Assembly: GCF_001696605.3 (NCBI RefSeq)
Contig: NZ_CP031716.1
Span: 62,001-126,000 of the forward strand
Source: Acinetobacter wuhouensis
GTDB lineage: Bacteria; Pseudomonadota; Gammaproteobacteria; Pseudomonadales; Moraxellaceae
Reading direction: 5' to 3'
DNA: 64,000 bases
Both the position numbers and the translations under genes were made by a program. Positions within the stretch are counted from its first letter, which is position 1; the number at the start of each line of letters is the position of its first letter. The notes under the pieces were generated by a model. The model was not told the origin of the DNA, made no database searches, and saw nothing but the letters and a program-made list of their open reading frames with translations. Shown here piece by piece: positions 1 through 9,335 of the stretch.

Positions 1-842
1 TCTAGGTTTTCACCTGTCATGGCACTGACAGCTTTGATGTGACCTAAGTTTTCAGCCACTAAAATCAAGGCAATCGGGGCAATAATCAACATGGCATTGA
101 CATCAAAAACAGGTGCGTGGAAAGTTGGCGTACCAAACCAAGCTGCTTCTTGAATCGGGGTAAAGTTAATCGGTGTACCATTTCCCATGACATTAGACAC
201 AATGAAATAGATCAAATAAGCCAATAATAAACCGACCAATAATAATAGACGTTGCAATAAACCTTTGGTGAAAACAGCAATTGAACCCATACATAGTACG
301 GTGACCAATGCCATCCACATATTAAAGTTATTGCCAGCAACACCTTTGACGGTGACGGGTGCAAGGTTTAAACCGATGATCATGACCACAGCACCTGTAA
401 CCACAGGCGGCATGAGCTTTTCAATCCATTTGGTTCCTGTTGCCATGACAATAAAGCCGAAAATCGCATACAAAATACCGCATGCCATGATCCCGCCCGC
501 AGCATGTGCAATATTCAGATTGGCTGCGCCTGTACCAGAAGCTGCATAACCTGTTGCTGCAATCACCACACCAATAAAAGCAAAACTAGACCCTAAATAA
601 CTTGGAACTCGTCCACCGGTCATGATGAAGAACAAGATGGTACAAATCCCTGACATTAAAATCGCAAGGTTCGGATCAAAACCCATTAAAAATGGTGCGA
701 GTACAGTGGCACCAAACATGGCAAATGCATGTTGAATCCCCAAGACTACACTTTGCGCAGGGGGTAAATATTCATTGGTTCCTACAGGTCTTGCATCGAT
801 GCTGCCAGTATAAGGACGCCATTTGGGAAACCAGTTGGACAT
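1..842 (-). CDS. NCS2 (UraA-like) nucleobase:cation symporter, 3' end cut by window edge
   Basis: The gene reads leftward from ATG at 842 and is still open at base 1, so about 280 N-terminal residues are present and the C-terminus is outside the window. Residues 40-50 (FAMFGATVLAP) and 79-88 (PSYLGSSFAF) match the first conserved segments of uracil/xanthine permeases. An AENLGH motif near residue 262 fits the acidic substrate-binding helix of UraA. Hydrophobic segments recur throughout, as expected of a 14-helix inner-membrane symporter. The family imports uracil, xanthine or related bases with protons; the exact substrate cannot be fixed from this fragment. The start has only a weak ribosome binding site. 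It lies downstream of ppc on the same strand but is separated from it by a terminator and about 340 bp. Confidence 0.88.
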   Translation of the reverse strand, partial: MSNWFPKWRPYTGSIDARPVGTNEYLPPAQSVVLGIQHAFAMFGATVLAPFLMGFDPNLAILMSGICTILFFIMTGGRVPSYLGSSFAFIGVVIAATGYAASGTGAANLNIAHAAGGIMACGILYAIFGFIVMATGTKWIEKLMPPVVTGAVVMIIGLNLAPVTVKGVAGNNFNMWMALVTVLCMGSIAVFTKGLLQRLLLLVGLLLAYLIYFIVSNVMGNGTPINFTPIQEAAWFGTPTFHAPVFDVNAMLIIAPIALILVAENLGHIKAVSAMTGENL

Positions 843-1131
843 AAAATGAGCACTCGAAAGACAAATTGGACACATCATACGCTTGTTTGAAGTCAGTTTT
901 AATCATTTTAGTCAAACTAAGGGCTTGCATTTATTAGGGAAAATTGGTGTTTTATACCAAGTGGTCAAATAATTAAAATGTGTTAATAAGTAAAATCAAA
1001 GTATTAAAAATTGTAAATGTGAAAACATACTCGAATTGAATATTTTGCAATTGCTTAATTTTTTTTCATCCAAATGTTTGGTGATTTTATTTTTATTGAT
1101 GCAGTCGACATTTTTTTAACTTTATAAGTAA
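843..1131. other. intergenic stretch without a gene
   Basis: This AT-rich spacer lies between the permease start and the ppc terminator. No ORF in either strand looks coding. It holds the presumed permease promoter and a short inverted repeat (TTGGT at 944-948, ACCAA at 956-960). Confidence 0.6.
951..959 (-). promoter_or_regulatory. candidate extended -10 element of the permease gene
   Basis: The minus strand reads TGGTATAAA, an extended -10 (TGn plus TATAAA) about 105 bases before the permease start. No good -35 is visible at 16-18 bp. It overlaps a short inverted repeat that could be an operator. This is pattern reading only. Confidence 0.3.
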
Positions 1132-1162
1132 AAACGAGAAATATACTGGATATTTCTCGTTT
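1132..1162 (-). terminator. intrinsic terminator of ppc
   Basis: A perfect 13-bp stem (1132-1144 with 1150-1162) closes a 5-base loop just past the ppc stop codon. On the minus strand the stem is followed by a short T-rich stretch. Confidence 0.75.
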
Positions 1163-1180
1163 AAATTTAGAACAATTAGA

Positions 1181-3871
1181 TCAACCTGTATTACGTAGAC
1201 CTGCCGCGATCCCTGCAATACTGACCATGAGTGCATGATCGACAGGCGTATGTTCAGCTTGCTTTTCAGCCAAATAGGCACGACGACGTTTCATTAATTC
1301 AGCTTGCAATAAATGTAGCGGTAATAAGTACGGTTTACGCACACGCATGGCTTGGTCTAATACTTCATTTGAACTAAGAAGTTTAGATTCGCCTTTCATT
1401 GCCAATAAAGTTTGTACGGCATCATGTAAGCGTTGGCGTAATTCAGCACCGAGTACTTTTAAGTCTTCGTCATCAGTCAGATGTGCTTCATAATATAAGG
1501 CAATATTAGAATCTGCTTTAGATAGTACCATTTCCAACATGTCGATCAAGGTTTGGAAATATGGCCACTCTGCCAACATTTCATCTAAAACTGCTTTTTG
1601 ACCTTGACCAATCACTTGGTTAATTGCTGCACCTGTTCCGAGCCAAGCAGGGAGCATTAAACGGATTTGAGTCCATGCAAATACCCACGGAATAGCACGT
1701 AGCGATTCAATGCCACCACTGACTTTACGTTTTGCAGGGCGTGAACCAAGTGGTAACATTTGTAGTTCAAGTTCTGGTGTGACAGTACGGAGATATTTCA
1801 CAAAATGCGGATTTTCACGCACCGTTTGACGATAAACCTGTACCGATAAATCAGTCATGGTATGCATCAAATCACGCCATTCTTGCTTTGGTTCAGGCGG
1901 TGGTAATAATGTCGCCTCAAGTGTCGCAGCGGCGTAAATTTCTAAATTCTGTAAGGCAATTTCTTCTAGACCGAATTTAAAGCGGATCATCTCACCTTGT
2001 TCAGTGACACGAATCGCCCCTGAAATTGAACCCGGTGGTTGCGAGAATAAAGCTTGTTGTGTCGGTGCACCACCACGACTGATTGAGCCGCCACGTCCAT
2101 GGAATAAGGTCAATTGAACGCCGTGTTGTTTGGCAACAGCTGTTAATTCTTCCTGTGCGCGATACTGTGCCCAGTTGGCTGACATGAAGCCTGCATCTTT
2201 GGCAGAATCCGAGTAACCAATCATCACTTCATGTTTACCTTGAATATGCTGTTTATACCAATGCATATTGAATAAGGTATTCATGGTGTCGGCAGCACCA
2301 TCCAAGTCTTTGAGTGTTTCAAATAATGGCACAACACGTAAAGGATGCTCGATGCCTGCTTCTTTTTGTAGCAATAAAACCGCCAACACATCACTGGCAT
2401 ATTCTGCCATCGAAATGATGTATGCGCCTAAACTTTCTTTTGGCTGTTCTGCCAAGGTACGCATCGTAGCAAAGACTTCTTGTACATCTGGATGCTGAAT
2501 CAAGCTACCCGCAGGTTCATTTAAATGTTTCGGTAACAATGGACGCTTGCTTTGTAATTCTTGAATCAAGAAGTTTTGACGGGCTTGTTCAGTCCACGTT
2601 TCAAAATTGCCGAGTCCCAGATATTCGGTAATTGCTGAGATCGCTTGACGATGACGCCCCGATTCTTGACGAATATCCAATTTCAGTAATTCAATACCGA
2701 AACAATTTACACGGTAGATAAAGTCGAGCAATTTACCATTGGCAATTTCGGGTAAATTACATGCCATCAATGAGCGATAGCAAAGTAATAATGGTTGTAA
2801 TAACTCATCTTTATGACGAATGATTAAACTGCGATCCACATCTGAATGCAGTCCACGCAATTTATCTGCAAGCCATTGACGTGTTGCTTTTAAGCGTTCG
2901 CGAGTTGAGCGCAAATATTCACGATACGGTTCTGGGTGGGTTTTACCTAAAGCTTGAGTGAGTTCATTTGAACAGGCTTCAATCGACAATTCCCAACGTA
3001 GGTCTTCAATGTCACGGACATATAAGTCAGCGGCTTTCCAACGCGATAACCATAGTACTTCTTGGGTAATGTGATGTTTTACATTCGGGTTACCATCACG
3101 GTCACCGCCCATCCAAGAGGCAAAACGAATTGGGGAAATATCTAAAGGAAGTGGTTTTTCACAGTTGTCTTGTACCAGACCATCTAACTCACGAATGAAT
3201 TTCGGTACTGCATTCCACAGGGTTTGCTCAATTGTGGTGAAGCCCCATTTTGCTTCATCGACAGGCGTCGGACGGTGCTGACGAATTTCATCGGTTTGCC
3301 ATGCAGAAACGATCAGCTGTTTTAAATCTTCCAGTACTGCTACACGTTGTTTAGGTGTCAGTTTTTGCTGATCAAAAGTCGATAGGCAATTGTTAATGCC
3401 ATCATATTTTTGAATCAGGGTACGACGACTCACTTCTGTCGGATGTGCAGTCAGTACCAGTTCAATTTTAAGTTCACAAATTTGTTGATACAGTTGTGTT
3501 GTGCTGATGTTCTTATTTTTAAATTGTTCAAACAGTGGAATTAATACGTTCGGCGAAGGTTGAGCTTCTTCAAACTCACTTTGGCGACGGCTACGTACCA
3601 CGTGATATTGTTCTGCGATATTGGCAAAGTTTAAGAAGTGTGAAAATGCACGGGTCAGTGGCAAGATTTCATCATCTTTTAGATTGAGAAACAGTTGTTC
3701 AAGTTGTTTTTCTGCCTCAATTTGACCATCTCGTGCGCCTTTGGCTAATGCACGAATTTGTTCAATTTGATTAAACAAATCTTGTCCTGCATGTTCCTTT
3801 AATGTTTCGCCTAAAAGGTTTCCGAGTAAGCGTACATCTTCACGCAGTGGAGCATCAATTTGTTGAATCAT
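1181..3871 (-). CDS. ppc: phosphoenolpyruvate carboxylase
   Basis: The enzyme adds bicarbonate to phosphoenolpyruvate to give oxaloacetate, refilling the TCA cycle in the cytoplasm. The product is 896 residues, close to the 883 of E. coli Ppc. The catalytic histidine motif LTAHPTEVSRRT, the WMGGDRDGNPNV segment, GYSDSAKDAGF, the FHGRGGSISRGGAPT glycine-rich loop and the invariant C-terminal RNTG are all present. ATG at 3871 follows a GGAG eight bases upstream. It is transcribed alone: its own promoter lies at 3900-3927 and a terminator follows at 1132-1162. No sign of damage. Confidence 0.98.
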   Translation of the reverse strand: MIQQIDAPLREDVRLLGNLLGETLKEHAGQDLFNQIEQIRALAKGARDGQIEAEKQLEQLFLNLKDDEILPLTRAFSHFLNFANIAEQYHVVRSRRQSEFEEAQPSPNVLIPLFEQFKNKNISTTQLYQQICELKIELVLTAHPTEVSRRTLIQKYDGINNCLSTFDQQKLTPKQRVAVLEDLKQLIVSAWQTDEIRQHRPTPVDEAKWGFTTIEQTLWNAVPKFIRELDGLVQDNCEKPLPLDISPIRFASWMGGDRDGNPNVKHHITQEVLWLSRWKAADLYVRDIEDLRWELSIEACSNELTQALGKTHPEPYREYLRSTRERLKATRQWLADKLRGLHSDVDRSLIIRHKDELLQPLLLCYRSLMACNLPEIANGKLLDFIYRVNCFGIELLKLDIRQESGRHRQAISAITEYLGLGNFETWTEQARQNFLIQELQSKRPLLPKHLNEPAGSLIQHPDVQEVFATMRTLAEQPKESLGAYIISMAEYASDVLAVLLLQKEAGIEHPLRVVPLFETLKDLDGAADTMNTLFNMHWYKQHIQGKHEVMIGYSDSAKDAGFMSANWAQYRAQEELTAVAKQHGVQLTLFHGRGGSISRGGAPTQQALFSQPPGSISGAIRVTEQGEMIRFKFGLEEIALQNLEIYAAATLEATLLPPPEPKQEWRDLMHTMTDLSVQVYRQTVRENPHFVKYLRTVTPELELQMLPLGSRPAKRKVSGGIESLRAIPWVFAWTQIRLMLPAWLGTGAAINQVIGQGQKAVLDEMLAEWPYFQTLIDMLEMVLSKADSNIALYYEAHLTDDEDLKVLGAELRQRLHDAVQTLLAMKGESKLLSSNEVLDQAMRVRKPYLLPLHLLQAELMKRRRAYLAEKQAEHTPVDHALMVSIAGIAAGLRNTG

Positions 3872-3899
3872 CTGTCACTCTCCAGTTCTTGTTCTTTCG

Positions 3900-3927
3900 A
3901 CTATAACTCGATTTGTTCACATTCCAA
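3900..3927 (-). promoter_or_regulatory. sigma-70 type promoter of ppc
   Basis: The minus strand has TTGGAA (3922-3927) and TATAGT (3900-3905) separated by 16 bp, placing a start site about 25 bases before the ppc ATG. Four of six -35 bases and five of six -10 bases match consensus. Confidence 0.5.
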
Positions 3928-4132
3928 GTGACTCCCTACAAAAGTATGTAAAGGACTGTATAAGAAGTCAGCAGTGATATATTTCAGCTCGGAGCTAATG
4001 TCTAAATTACAGGTATTTCATTGCCTATTTTTAAATTGATTTTCTTCATTAAACATAGGTCAATAGATTGATATATGCTTCGAGTATGCCTGAAACAAGA
4101 ATTAGAGATTATTTAGTTTTTTAATAGTTCGA

Positions 4133-4750
4133 TCAGGCTTTATATTTCAACATAAATAAATCAATACTTTCACGAATAATCTGCTGGGCTTCTTCGGGTG
4201 TTGGCGATGGGCGAATACCGAGTAGCACTTCATGATGGCGTACACCAAGTAGTAAGGACAGCATTAAATTCATTTGTTTTTCGAGTACATCTGCTTTGAT
4301 AAATTTTAGTGTCGTTGCTTGTTCAAAAAAATCGAGCCAGACATCGGACATTCTTTTGTGAGATGCAGTATAAAAACGCATGGCTAAAGGGTTGTTTTCA
4401 CTCGCCAATTCTAAAAGTAAATGTTCAAGTTTGATGGCTTCAGGCAAGTTGATCACATTCATTGTCAATTCACAAGCTTGGTAAAACGATGCTTGAAAGT
4501 CACTATTTTCAGTTAAACGCAATGGGCGAGCGCTGATCGATTCTTCACAGGTTTGTTCAATGGCGCAGGTAAATAAAGTCTCTTTGTCTTGAAAATGGTT
4601 ATATACCGTAAGTTTGGTCACGCCTGCTTCTTGAGCAATACGATTCATACTGGAACCGTGATAGCCCAATTTTAAAAACAGCATTTTTGCTGCTTCTACA
4701 ATATGTTTGCGTTTTTCTAAGTCCTTTGGACGTCCAACAGTTGTTTGCAC
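4133..4750 (-). CDS. TetR/AcrR-family repressor, probable regulator of the adjacent RND pump
   Basis: An N-terminal TetR helix-turn-helix is clear: GRPKDLEKRKHIVEAA, then MNRIAQEAGVTKLTVYNHF within the first 55 residues, followed by a variable ligand-binding helical domain. No ATG exists near the start. GTG at 4750 is chosen because GGAAA lies seven bases upstream and the protein then begins directly before the conserved GRPK; TTG at 4780 would add ten residues. It is divergent from the RND genes, which is the usual arrangement for a local efflux repressor. An imperfect inverted repeat over the RND promoter (4788-4821) is a plausible operator. The ligand is unknown. Confidence 0.85.
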   Translation of the reverse strand: MQTTVGRPKDLEKRKHIVEAAKMLFLKLGYHGSSMNRIAQEAGVTKLTVYNHFQDKETLFTCAIEQTCEESISARPLRLTENSDFQASFYQACELTMNVINLPEAIKLEHLLLELASENNPLAMRFYTASHKRMSDVWLDFFEQATTLKFIKADVLEKQMNLMLSLLLGVRHHEVLLGIRPSPTPEEAQQIIRESIDLFMLKYKA

Positions 4751-4787
4751 AATAATTTCCAAAAAAACAAAAGTGGTCAATTACAAG

Positions 4788-4821
4788 ATACCGTATTCAC
4801 AATTATTGTACCATGCAGTAT
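4788..4821. promoter_or_regulatory. candidate TetR operator over the RND promoter
   Basis: Two 9-base half-sites, ATACCGTAT (4788-4796) and ATGCAGTAT (4813-4821), form an inverted repeat matching at 7 of 9 positions. They bracket the space between the -35 and -10 of the efflux promoter, so a bound dimer would block RNA polymerase. This is an inference from symmetry and position. Confidence 0.4.
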
Positions 4822-4824
4822 ATT
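4796..4824 (+). promoter_or_regulatory. promoter of the RND efflux operon
   Basis: TTCACA (4796-4801) and TATATT (4819-4824) are separated by exactly 17 bp, each one base from sigma-70 consensus. It lies about 115 bases before the adaptor gene. Confidence 0.6.
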
Positions 4825-4938
4825 AATTAAAAAATGAACAATTGAAGTTTTGTTGCATTTTACAGATGAAATGCCATTCGAGCTTCACTCGTCATTCTAT
4901 TTTGCCCTAAAAAATGCATTTGAATAAGAGCCTTGCCT

Positions 4939-6039
4939 ATGCGTAGTCTAAATTTGATGGTCACAAGCTTGTTGATCTTGTGTAGTGTCACCGTAGTGGG
5001 GTGTAGCAAACCTGCACCTGAAGCAGAACAAATTCCATTGGTGATGGTTGCTCAACCTGCAACTTCACATGAAGATCAAAAAAGTTATGCAGGTGAGGTG
5101 CAAGCAAGACAACAAACGGCATTGGCATTCCGAGTCGGTGGGCAAATTACTGAACGTTATATCGATGTCGGTGATCGTGTCAAAGTTGGACAAGTTTTGG
5201 CAAAACTCGATGTCAAAGATGCACAGTTACAATTGAACTCAGCCAAAGCACAGCTTGAAAGTGCGCAATCGGCAGCCAAAGTTGCAGCGGATGAATTTAA
5301 ACGCTTTCAACAATTGCTTCCGATCAATGCTGTGAGTCGCTCACAATATGATGCAGTTAAAAATCAATATGATTCGGCACAGGCAAGCTTAAAGCAAGCA
5401 CAGTCTAACTATGATGTATCCGCCAATCAAACTGGCTATAACCAATTGATCGCCAATAAAAATGGGGTAATTACGCAACGCAATATTGAAGTAGGGCAAG
5501 TGATTTCAGCAGGGCAAGCAGCGTATCAATTGGCAATTGATGGTGACCGTGAAGTGGTCATCGGTGTACCTGAGCAAGCGATTTCAGAGATTAAAGTGGG
5601 GCAAAATGCATGGATTACTTTGTGGTCTAAACCGCAAGATAAGTTTGCTGCCTATGTTCGAGAAATTTCGCCTGCAGCAGATCAATCACGTACTTTTAGT
5701 GTCAAAGTGGCTTTGAAAGAAGGGCAGTCAGCGATTCAATTGGGGCAAAGTGCGCGGGTATTCTTTAATCAAAATATTCAAAATGTGTTAAGTGTTCCAC
5801 TTTCAAGTGTATCTTCAAATACTGATCAGCCTTATGTTTGGGTGGTAAATTCAGATCAAACCATTCATAAAGTGAATGTGAGCTTGGGTGCGTATGGTCG
5901 TGACAGTGTTCCTGTTTTGAGCGGTTTAAATGCAGGGCAATGGGTGGTTGTTGGTGGCGTGCATTTATTACGTGAAAAGCAAAAAATTAAACCGATAGAT
6001 CGTGAAAATCGTGCTGTAACTATTCAAAAAGGAGCATGA
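4939..6039 (+). CDS. RND efflux periplasmic adaptor (membrane fusion) lipoprotein
   Basis: This is the adaptor that links an inner-membrane RND pump to an outer-membrane channel. The 366-residue product has a lipoprotein signal ending in VVGC (Cys22). A barrel-sandwich (lipoyl-like) half follows near residues 60-90 (ALAFRVGGQITERYIDVGD), then a helical hairpin rich in Q, A and S at about 95-165, the second lipoyl half and beta-barrel domains. ATG at 4939 is preferred over an in-frame TTG six bases upstream because AAGAG sits about ten bases before it. The stop overlaps the start region of the pump gene, so they are translationally coupled. No outer-membrane factor gene is adjacent, so a shared TolC-type channel is presumably used. 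Confidence 0.92.
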   Translation: MRSLNLMVTSLLILCSVTVVGCSKPAPEAEQIPLVMVAQPATSHEDQKSYAGEVQARQQTALAFRVGGQITERYIDVGDRVKVGQVLAKLDVKDAQLQLNSAKAQLESAQSAAKVAADEFKRFQQLLPINAVSRSQYDAVKNQYDSAQASLKQAQSNYDVSANQTGYNQLIANKNGVITQRNIEVGQVISAGQAAYQLAIDGDREVVIGVPEQAISEIKVGQNAWITLWSKPQDKFAAYVREISPAADQSRTFSVKVALKEGQSAIQLGQSARVFFNQNIQNVLSVPLSSVSSNTDQPYVWVVNSDQTIHKVNVSLGAYGRDSVPVLSGLNAGQWVVVGGVHLLREKQKIKPIDRENRAVTIQKGA

Positions 6040-6041
6040 GC

Positions 6042-9000
6042 ATGAGTCTATTTCACTCCTTTAATTTGTCTGAATGGGCACTCAAAAATAAAGGTTTGGT
6101 GCTTTATTTTATGATCTTACTCGGTATCGTCGGGCTATTTTCCTATTCAAAACTCTCTCAAAGTGAAGACCCACCGTTTACCTTTAAAGTGATGGTGGTA
6201 CAGACCTATTGGCCAGGTGCGACAGCGCAAGAAGTGTCTTTACAAGTCACCGATAAGATTGAAAAAGAATTGATGAGTACAGGCATGTACGACAAGATCA
6301 TGGCGTACTCACGTCCAGGTGAGTCGATGGTCATGTTTATGGCAAAAGATTCATTAAAATCAAGTCAGATTCCTGATGTTTGGTATCAAGTCCGTAAAAA
6401 AGTTGGTGACATCAAAACTCAGCTTCCCTCAGGCGTTCAAGGCCCATTTTTTAATGACGAATTTGGCGATACCTTCGGCAATATCTATGTACTCACAGGC
6501 AAAGATTATGATTATGCCACTTTGAAAGAATATGCAGACCGCTTACAGCTTCGTTTACAACGGGTTAAAGATGTCAGCAAAGTGAATTTGGTTGGTTTGC
6601 AAGATCAAAAAATCTGGATTGAATTGTCTAATACCAAGGCTGCGCAAATGGGCATTCCTGTTACGACGATTCAAGCTGCTTTGGCAAAACAAAATAGTGT
6701 CAATAATGCAGGTTTTTTTGAAACGGGAACTGATCGTATTCAAGTCCGTGTCAGTGGTGCCTTACATAGCGTTGATGATCTGAAAAAGATGCCGTTATTG
6801 GTTGGTGATAAAACCATTCAATTGGGCGATGTAGCAGAAGTCTATCGTGGTTTTAGTGATCCTGCGCAACCGCGTATGCGCTTTAATGGTGAAAATGGTA
6901 TCGGGCTCGCCGTGTCGATGCGTAAAGGTGGTGACATCATTGCCTTAGGGAAAAACTTAGAAACAGAATTCCAAACTTTACAAAATACTTTACCGCTTGG
7001 GATGGAACTGAAAAAAGTTTCTGATCAGCCTGTTGCTGTGCAACGTAGTATCCATGAATTCGTCAAAGTTTTAGCCGAAGCTGTCATTATTGTTCTTCTG
7101 GTGAGTTTCTTTTCCCTAGGCTTTAGAACAGGTCTGGTGGTGGCATTTTCTATTCCACTGGTCTTGGCAATGACCTTTGCAGGAATGAATTTATTTGATG
7201 TTGGACTGCATAAAATTTCGCTGGGGGCATTGATCCTCGCTTTAGGGCTATTGGTCGATGACGCCATTATCGCCGTTGAAATGATGGCGATTAAAATGGA
7301 GCAAGGTTATAGCCGAATGAAAGCGGCAGGATTTGCATGGACCAGTACTGCATTTCCAATGCTGACAGGAACTCTAATTACCGCAGCAGGCTTTTTACCA
7401 ATTGCTACAGCAGCATCAAGTACAGGGGAATATACTCGTTCGATTTTCCAAGTGGTGACTATTGCACTGGTTGTTTCATGGTTTGCAGCGGTAATTTTTG
7501 TCCCGTATTTGGGTGATAAATTACTGCCGGATTTTACTAAAGAGGCACAAAAAGCGCCGTGGTATCAGCGCCTCTTAGCACGCTTACGCAAACAGCCTGA
7601 ACCCCAACCTGTGATTCATCATACAGGTGAGCATTTCGATCCATACCAGTCGAATTTTTATCAAGGTTTTAGAAAGGTGGTGAATTGGTGTGTGAGCTAC
7701 CGTAAAACAGTGATTGCAATTACTGTGGGTATCTTTGTACTGTCAGTTGTCATGTTTAAATTTGTACCGCAGCAGTTTTTCCCGCCATCGAATCGTGCTG
7801 AAATTTTGGTGGATTTAAAACTGGAAGAAGGGGCTTCGCTCACAGCAACTGAAAATGCCGTGAAAAAAGTGGAAGCATTCTTAGCCAAGCAAAAAGGCAT
7901 TGATAATTATGTGGCTTATGTGGGGACAGGCACACCACGTTTCTATTTGCCATTAGATCAGCAAATGCCACAAGCCAGTTTTGCACAGTTTGTGGTCTTG
8001 GCATCTTCTTTGGATGATCGTGATGAAATCCGTAAATCCTTAGATACGCAAATTCGTCAATTACTGCCACAAGTACGTACTCGTGTGTCTTTGTTGGAAA
8101 ATGGCCCACCTGTGGGTTATCCATTGCAGTTCCGTGTGTCTGGTGAAGATATTCCAACCGTGCGCCAAGAAGCACAAAAAGTCGCGAAATTGATCAGTGA
8201 AAATCCAAATACCACCAATGTGCATCTGGATTGGGGTGAGCAAAGCAAGATTATCTCACTCAATATTGATCAAGATCGTGCACGCCAAATGGGGGTCACT
8301 TCGGAAGATTTAGCCAATTTCTTAAATAGTTCAATTTCAGGGGCGATCATTAACCAATATCGTGAAAAACGTGAATTGATTGATGTGCGTTTGCGTGGTG
8401 ATCAAGCTGAACGAGTTAGTGTAGAGGCCTTGGCAAGCCTAGCTGTACCGACCAGTCTAGGAACAACAGTTCCTTTGGCGCAGATCGCCAAACTTGAATA
8501 CAAGTTCGAAGATGGTCTGATTTGGCATCGTAACCGCTTACCAACTATTACGGTGCGTGCAGATATTCGAACCAAGTTACAGCCTGCAACGGTGGTGAAT
8601 GAGTTGACTGAAAAAATAGATCAACTCCGTGCAACCTTACCAAGTGGTTATTTGGTTGAAGTCGGAGGAACCGTTGAGGAATCTGCCAAAGGGCAAACGT
8701 CTGTCAATGCAGGGATGCCATTATTCCTTGCTGTGGTCTTTACCTTGTTAATGATTCAGCTGAAAAGTATTTCACGTTCATTTATCGTGTTTTTAACAGC
8801 ACCTTTAGGTTTAATCGGTGTGGTGTTATTTCTACTCTTATTTAACAAACCATTTGGCTTTGTGGCGATGCTGGGCACGATTGCACTGTCAGGGATGATC
8901 ATGCGTAACTCTTTAATTCTGATTGATCAGATTGAGCAAGATATTCGCGCAGGGCACAATCAATGGGATGCGATTTTAGATGCAACTGTACGTCGAGCAC

Positions 9001-9188
9001 GCCCGATTATTCTTACTGCTCTGGCAGCTGTACTGGCAATGATTCCACTTTCTCGGAGTATTTTCTTTGGACCGATGGCGGTTGCAATTATGGGAGGCTT
9101 AATTATTGCGACGCTTTTAACGTTATTTTTCTTACCTGCGCTTTATGCAACATGGTTTAAAGTGAAAAAACCTGTCGAAAATACATAA
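6042..9188 (+). CDS. RND multidrug efflux transporter permease (HAE1/AcrB family)
   Basis: The product is a large inner-membrane proton-drug antiporter of about 1048 residues, the usual RND length. Transmembrane helix 1 (about 18-36) is followed by a large periplasmic loop with the SEDPPFTFKVM start typical of TriC/MdtC-like pumps. The helix-4 proton relay LGLLVDDAIIAVEMM near residue 400 keeps both aspartates. The second half repeats the fold, with GFVAMLGTIALSGM and MRNSLILIDQI. ATG at 6042 is chosen over ATG at 6036 because GGAG is then seven bases upstream. The gene order regulator-adaptor-permease resembles Acinetobacter pumps such as ArpAB, but that identity is an inference. Substrates are not predictable. 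Confidence 0.93.
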   Translation: MSLFHSFNLSEWALKNKGLVLYFMILLGIVGLFSYSKLSQSEDPPFTFKVMVVQTYWPGATAQEVSLQVTDKIEKELMSTGMYDKIMAYSRPGESMVMFMAKDSLKSSQIPDVWYQVRKKVGDIKTQLPSGVQGPFFNDEFGDTFGNIYVLTGKDYDYATLKEYADRLQLRLQRVKDVSKVNLVGLQDQKIWIELSNTKAAQMGIPVTTIQAALAKQNSVNNAGFFETGTDRIQVRVSGALHSVDDLKKMPLLVGDKTIQLGDVAEVYRGFSDPAQPRMRFNGENGIGLAVSMRKGGDIIALGKNLETEFQTLQNTLPLGMELKKVSDQPVAVQRSIHEFVKVLAEAVIIVLLVSFFSLGFRTGLVVAFSIPLVLAMTFAGMNLFDVGLHKISLGALILALGLLVDDAIIAVEMMAIKMEQGYSRMKAAGFAWTSTAFPMLTGTLITAAGFLPIATAASSTGEYTRSIFQVVTIALVVSWFAAVIFVPYLGDKLLPDFTKEAQKAPWYQRLLARLRKQPEPQPVIHHTGEHFDPYQSNFYQGFRKVVNWCVSYRKTVIAITVGIFVLSVVMFKFVPQQFFPPSNRAEILVDLKLEEGASLTATENAVKKVEAFLAKQKGIDNYVAYVGTGTPRFYLPLDQQMPQASFAQFVVLASSLDDRDEIRKSLDTQIRQLLPQVRTRVSLLENGPPVGYPLQFRVSGEDIPTVRQEAQKVAKLISENPNTTNVHLDWGEQSKIISLNIDQDRARQMGVTSEDLANFLNSSISGAIINQYREKRELIDVRLRGDQAERVSVEALASLAVPTSLGTTVPLAQIAKLEYKFEDGLIWHRNRLPTITVRADIRTKLQPATVVNELTEKIDQLRATLPSGYLVEVGGTVEESAKGQTSVNAGMPLFLAVVFTLLMIQLKSISRSFIVFLTAPLGLIGVVLFLLLFNKPFGFVAMLGTIALSGMIMRNSLILIDQIEQDIRAGHNQWDAILDATVRRARPIILTALAAVLAMIPLSRSIFFGPMAVAIMGGLIIATLLTLFFLPALYATWFKVKKPVENT

Positions 9189-9201
9189 ATTTTTGTGAAT
9201 A

Positions 9202-9243
9202 TTAGGTGCGAAATATTGAAAATTTCAATATAGTAGCACTTAA
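9202..9243 (+). terminator. long imperfect hairpin after the RND operon
   Basis: An inner perfect 9-bp stem with a one-base loop (9213-9221 with 9223-9231) is nested in outer arms TTAGGTGC and GCACTTAA. It is followed by TCTTTTA. It probably ends efflux transcription; a small RNA structure is an alternative. Confidence 0.45.
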
Positions 9244-9335
9244 TCTTTTATAGAAAATAACACAGGAAATTTCGTTGCATAATAACGCTATATAACAAGA
9301 GTCGCTATGCAATGAGTTTGAGGTCAAAAGCGCAC

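Noticed and set aside
265..549. A 94-codon plus-strand ORF at the left edge
   Set aside because: It is antisense to the clear permease gene and has no protein-like features.
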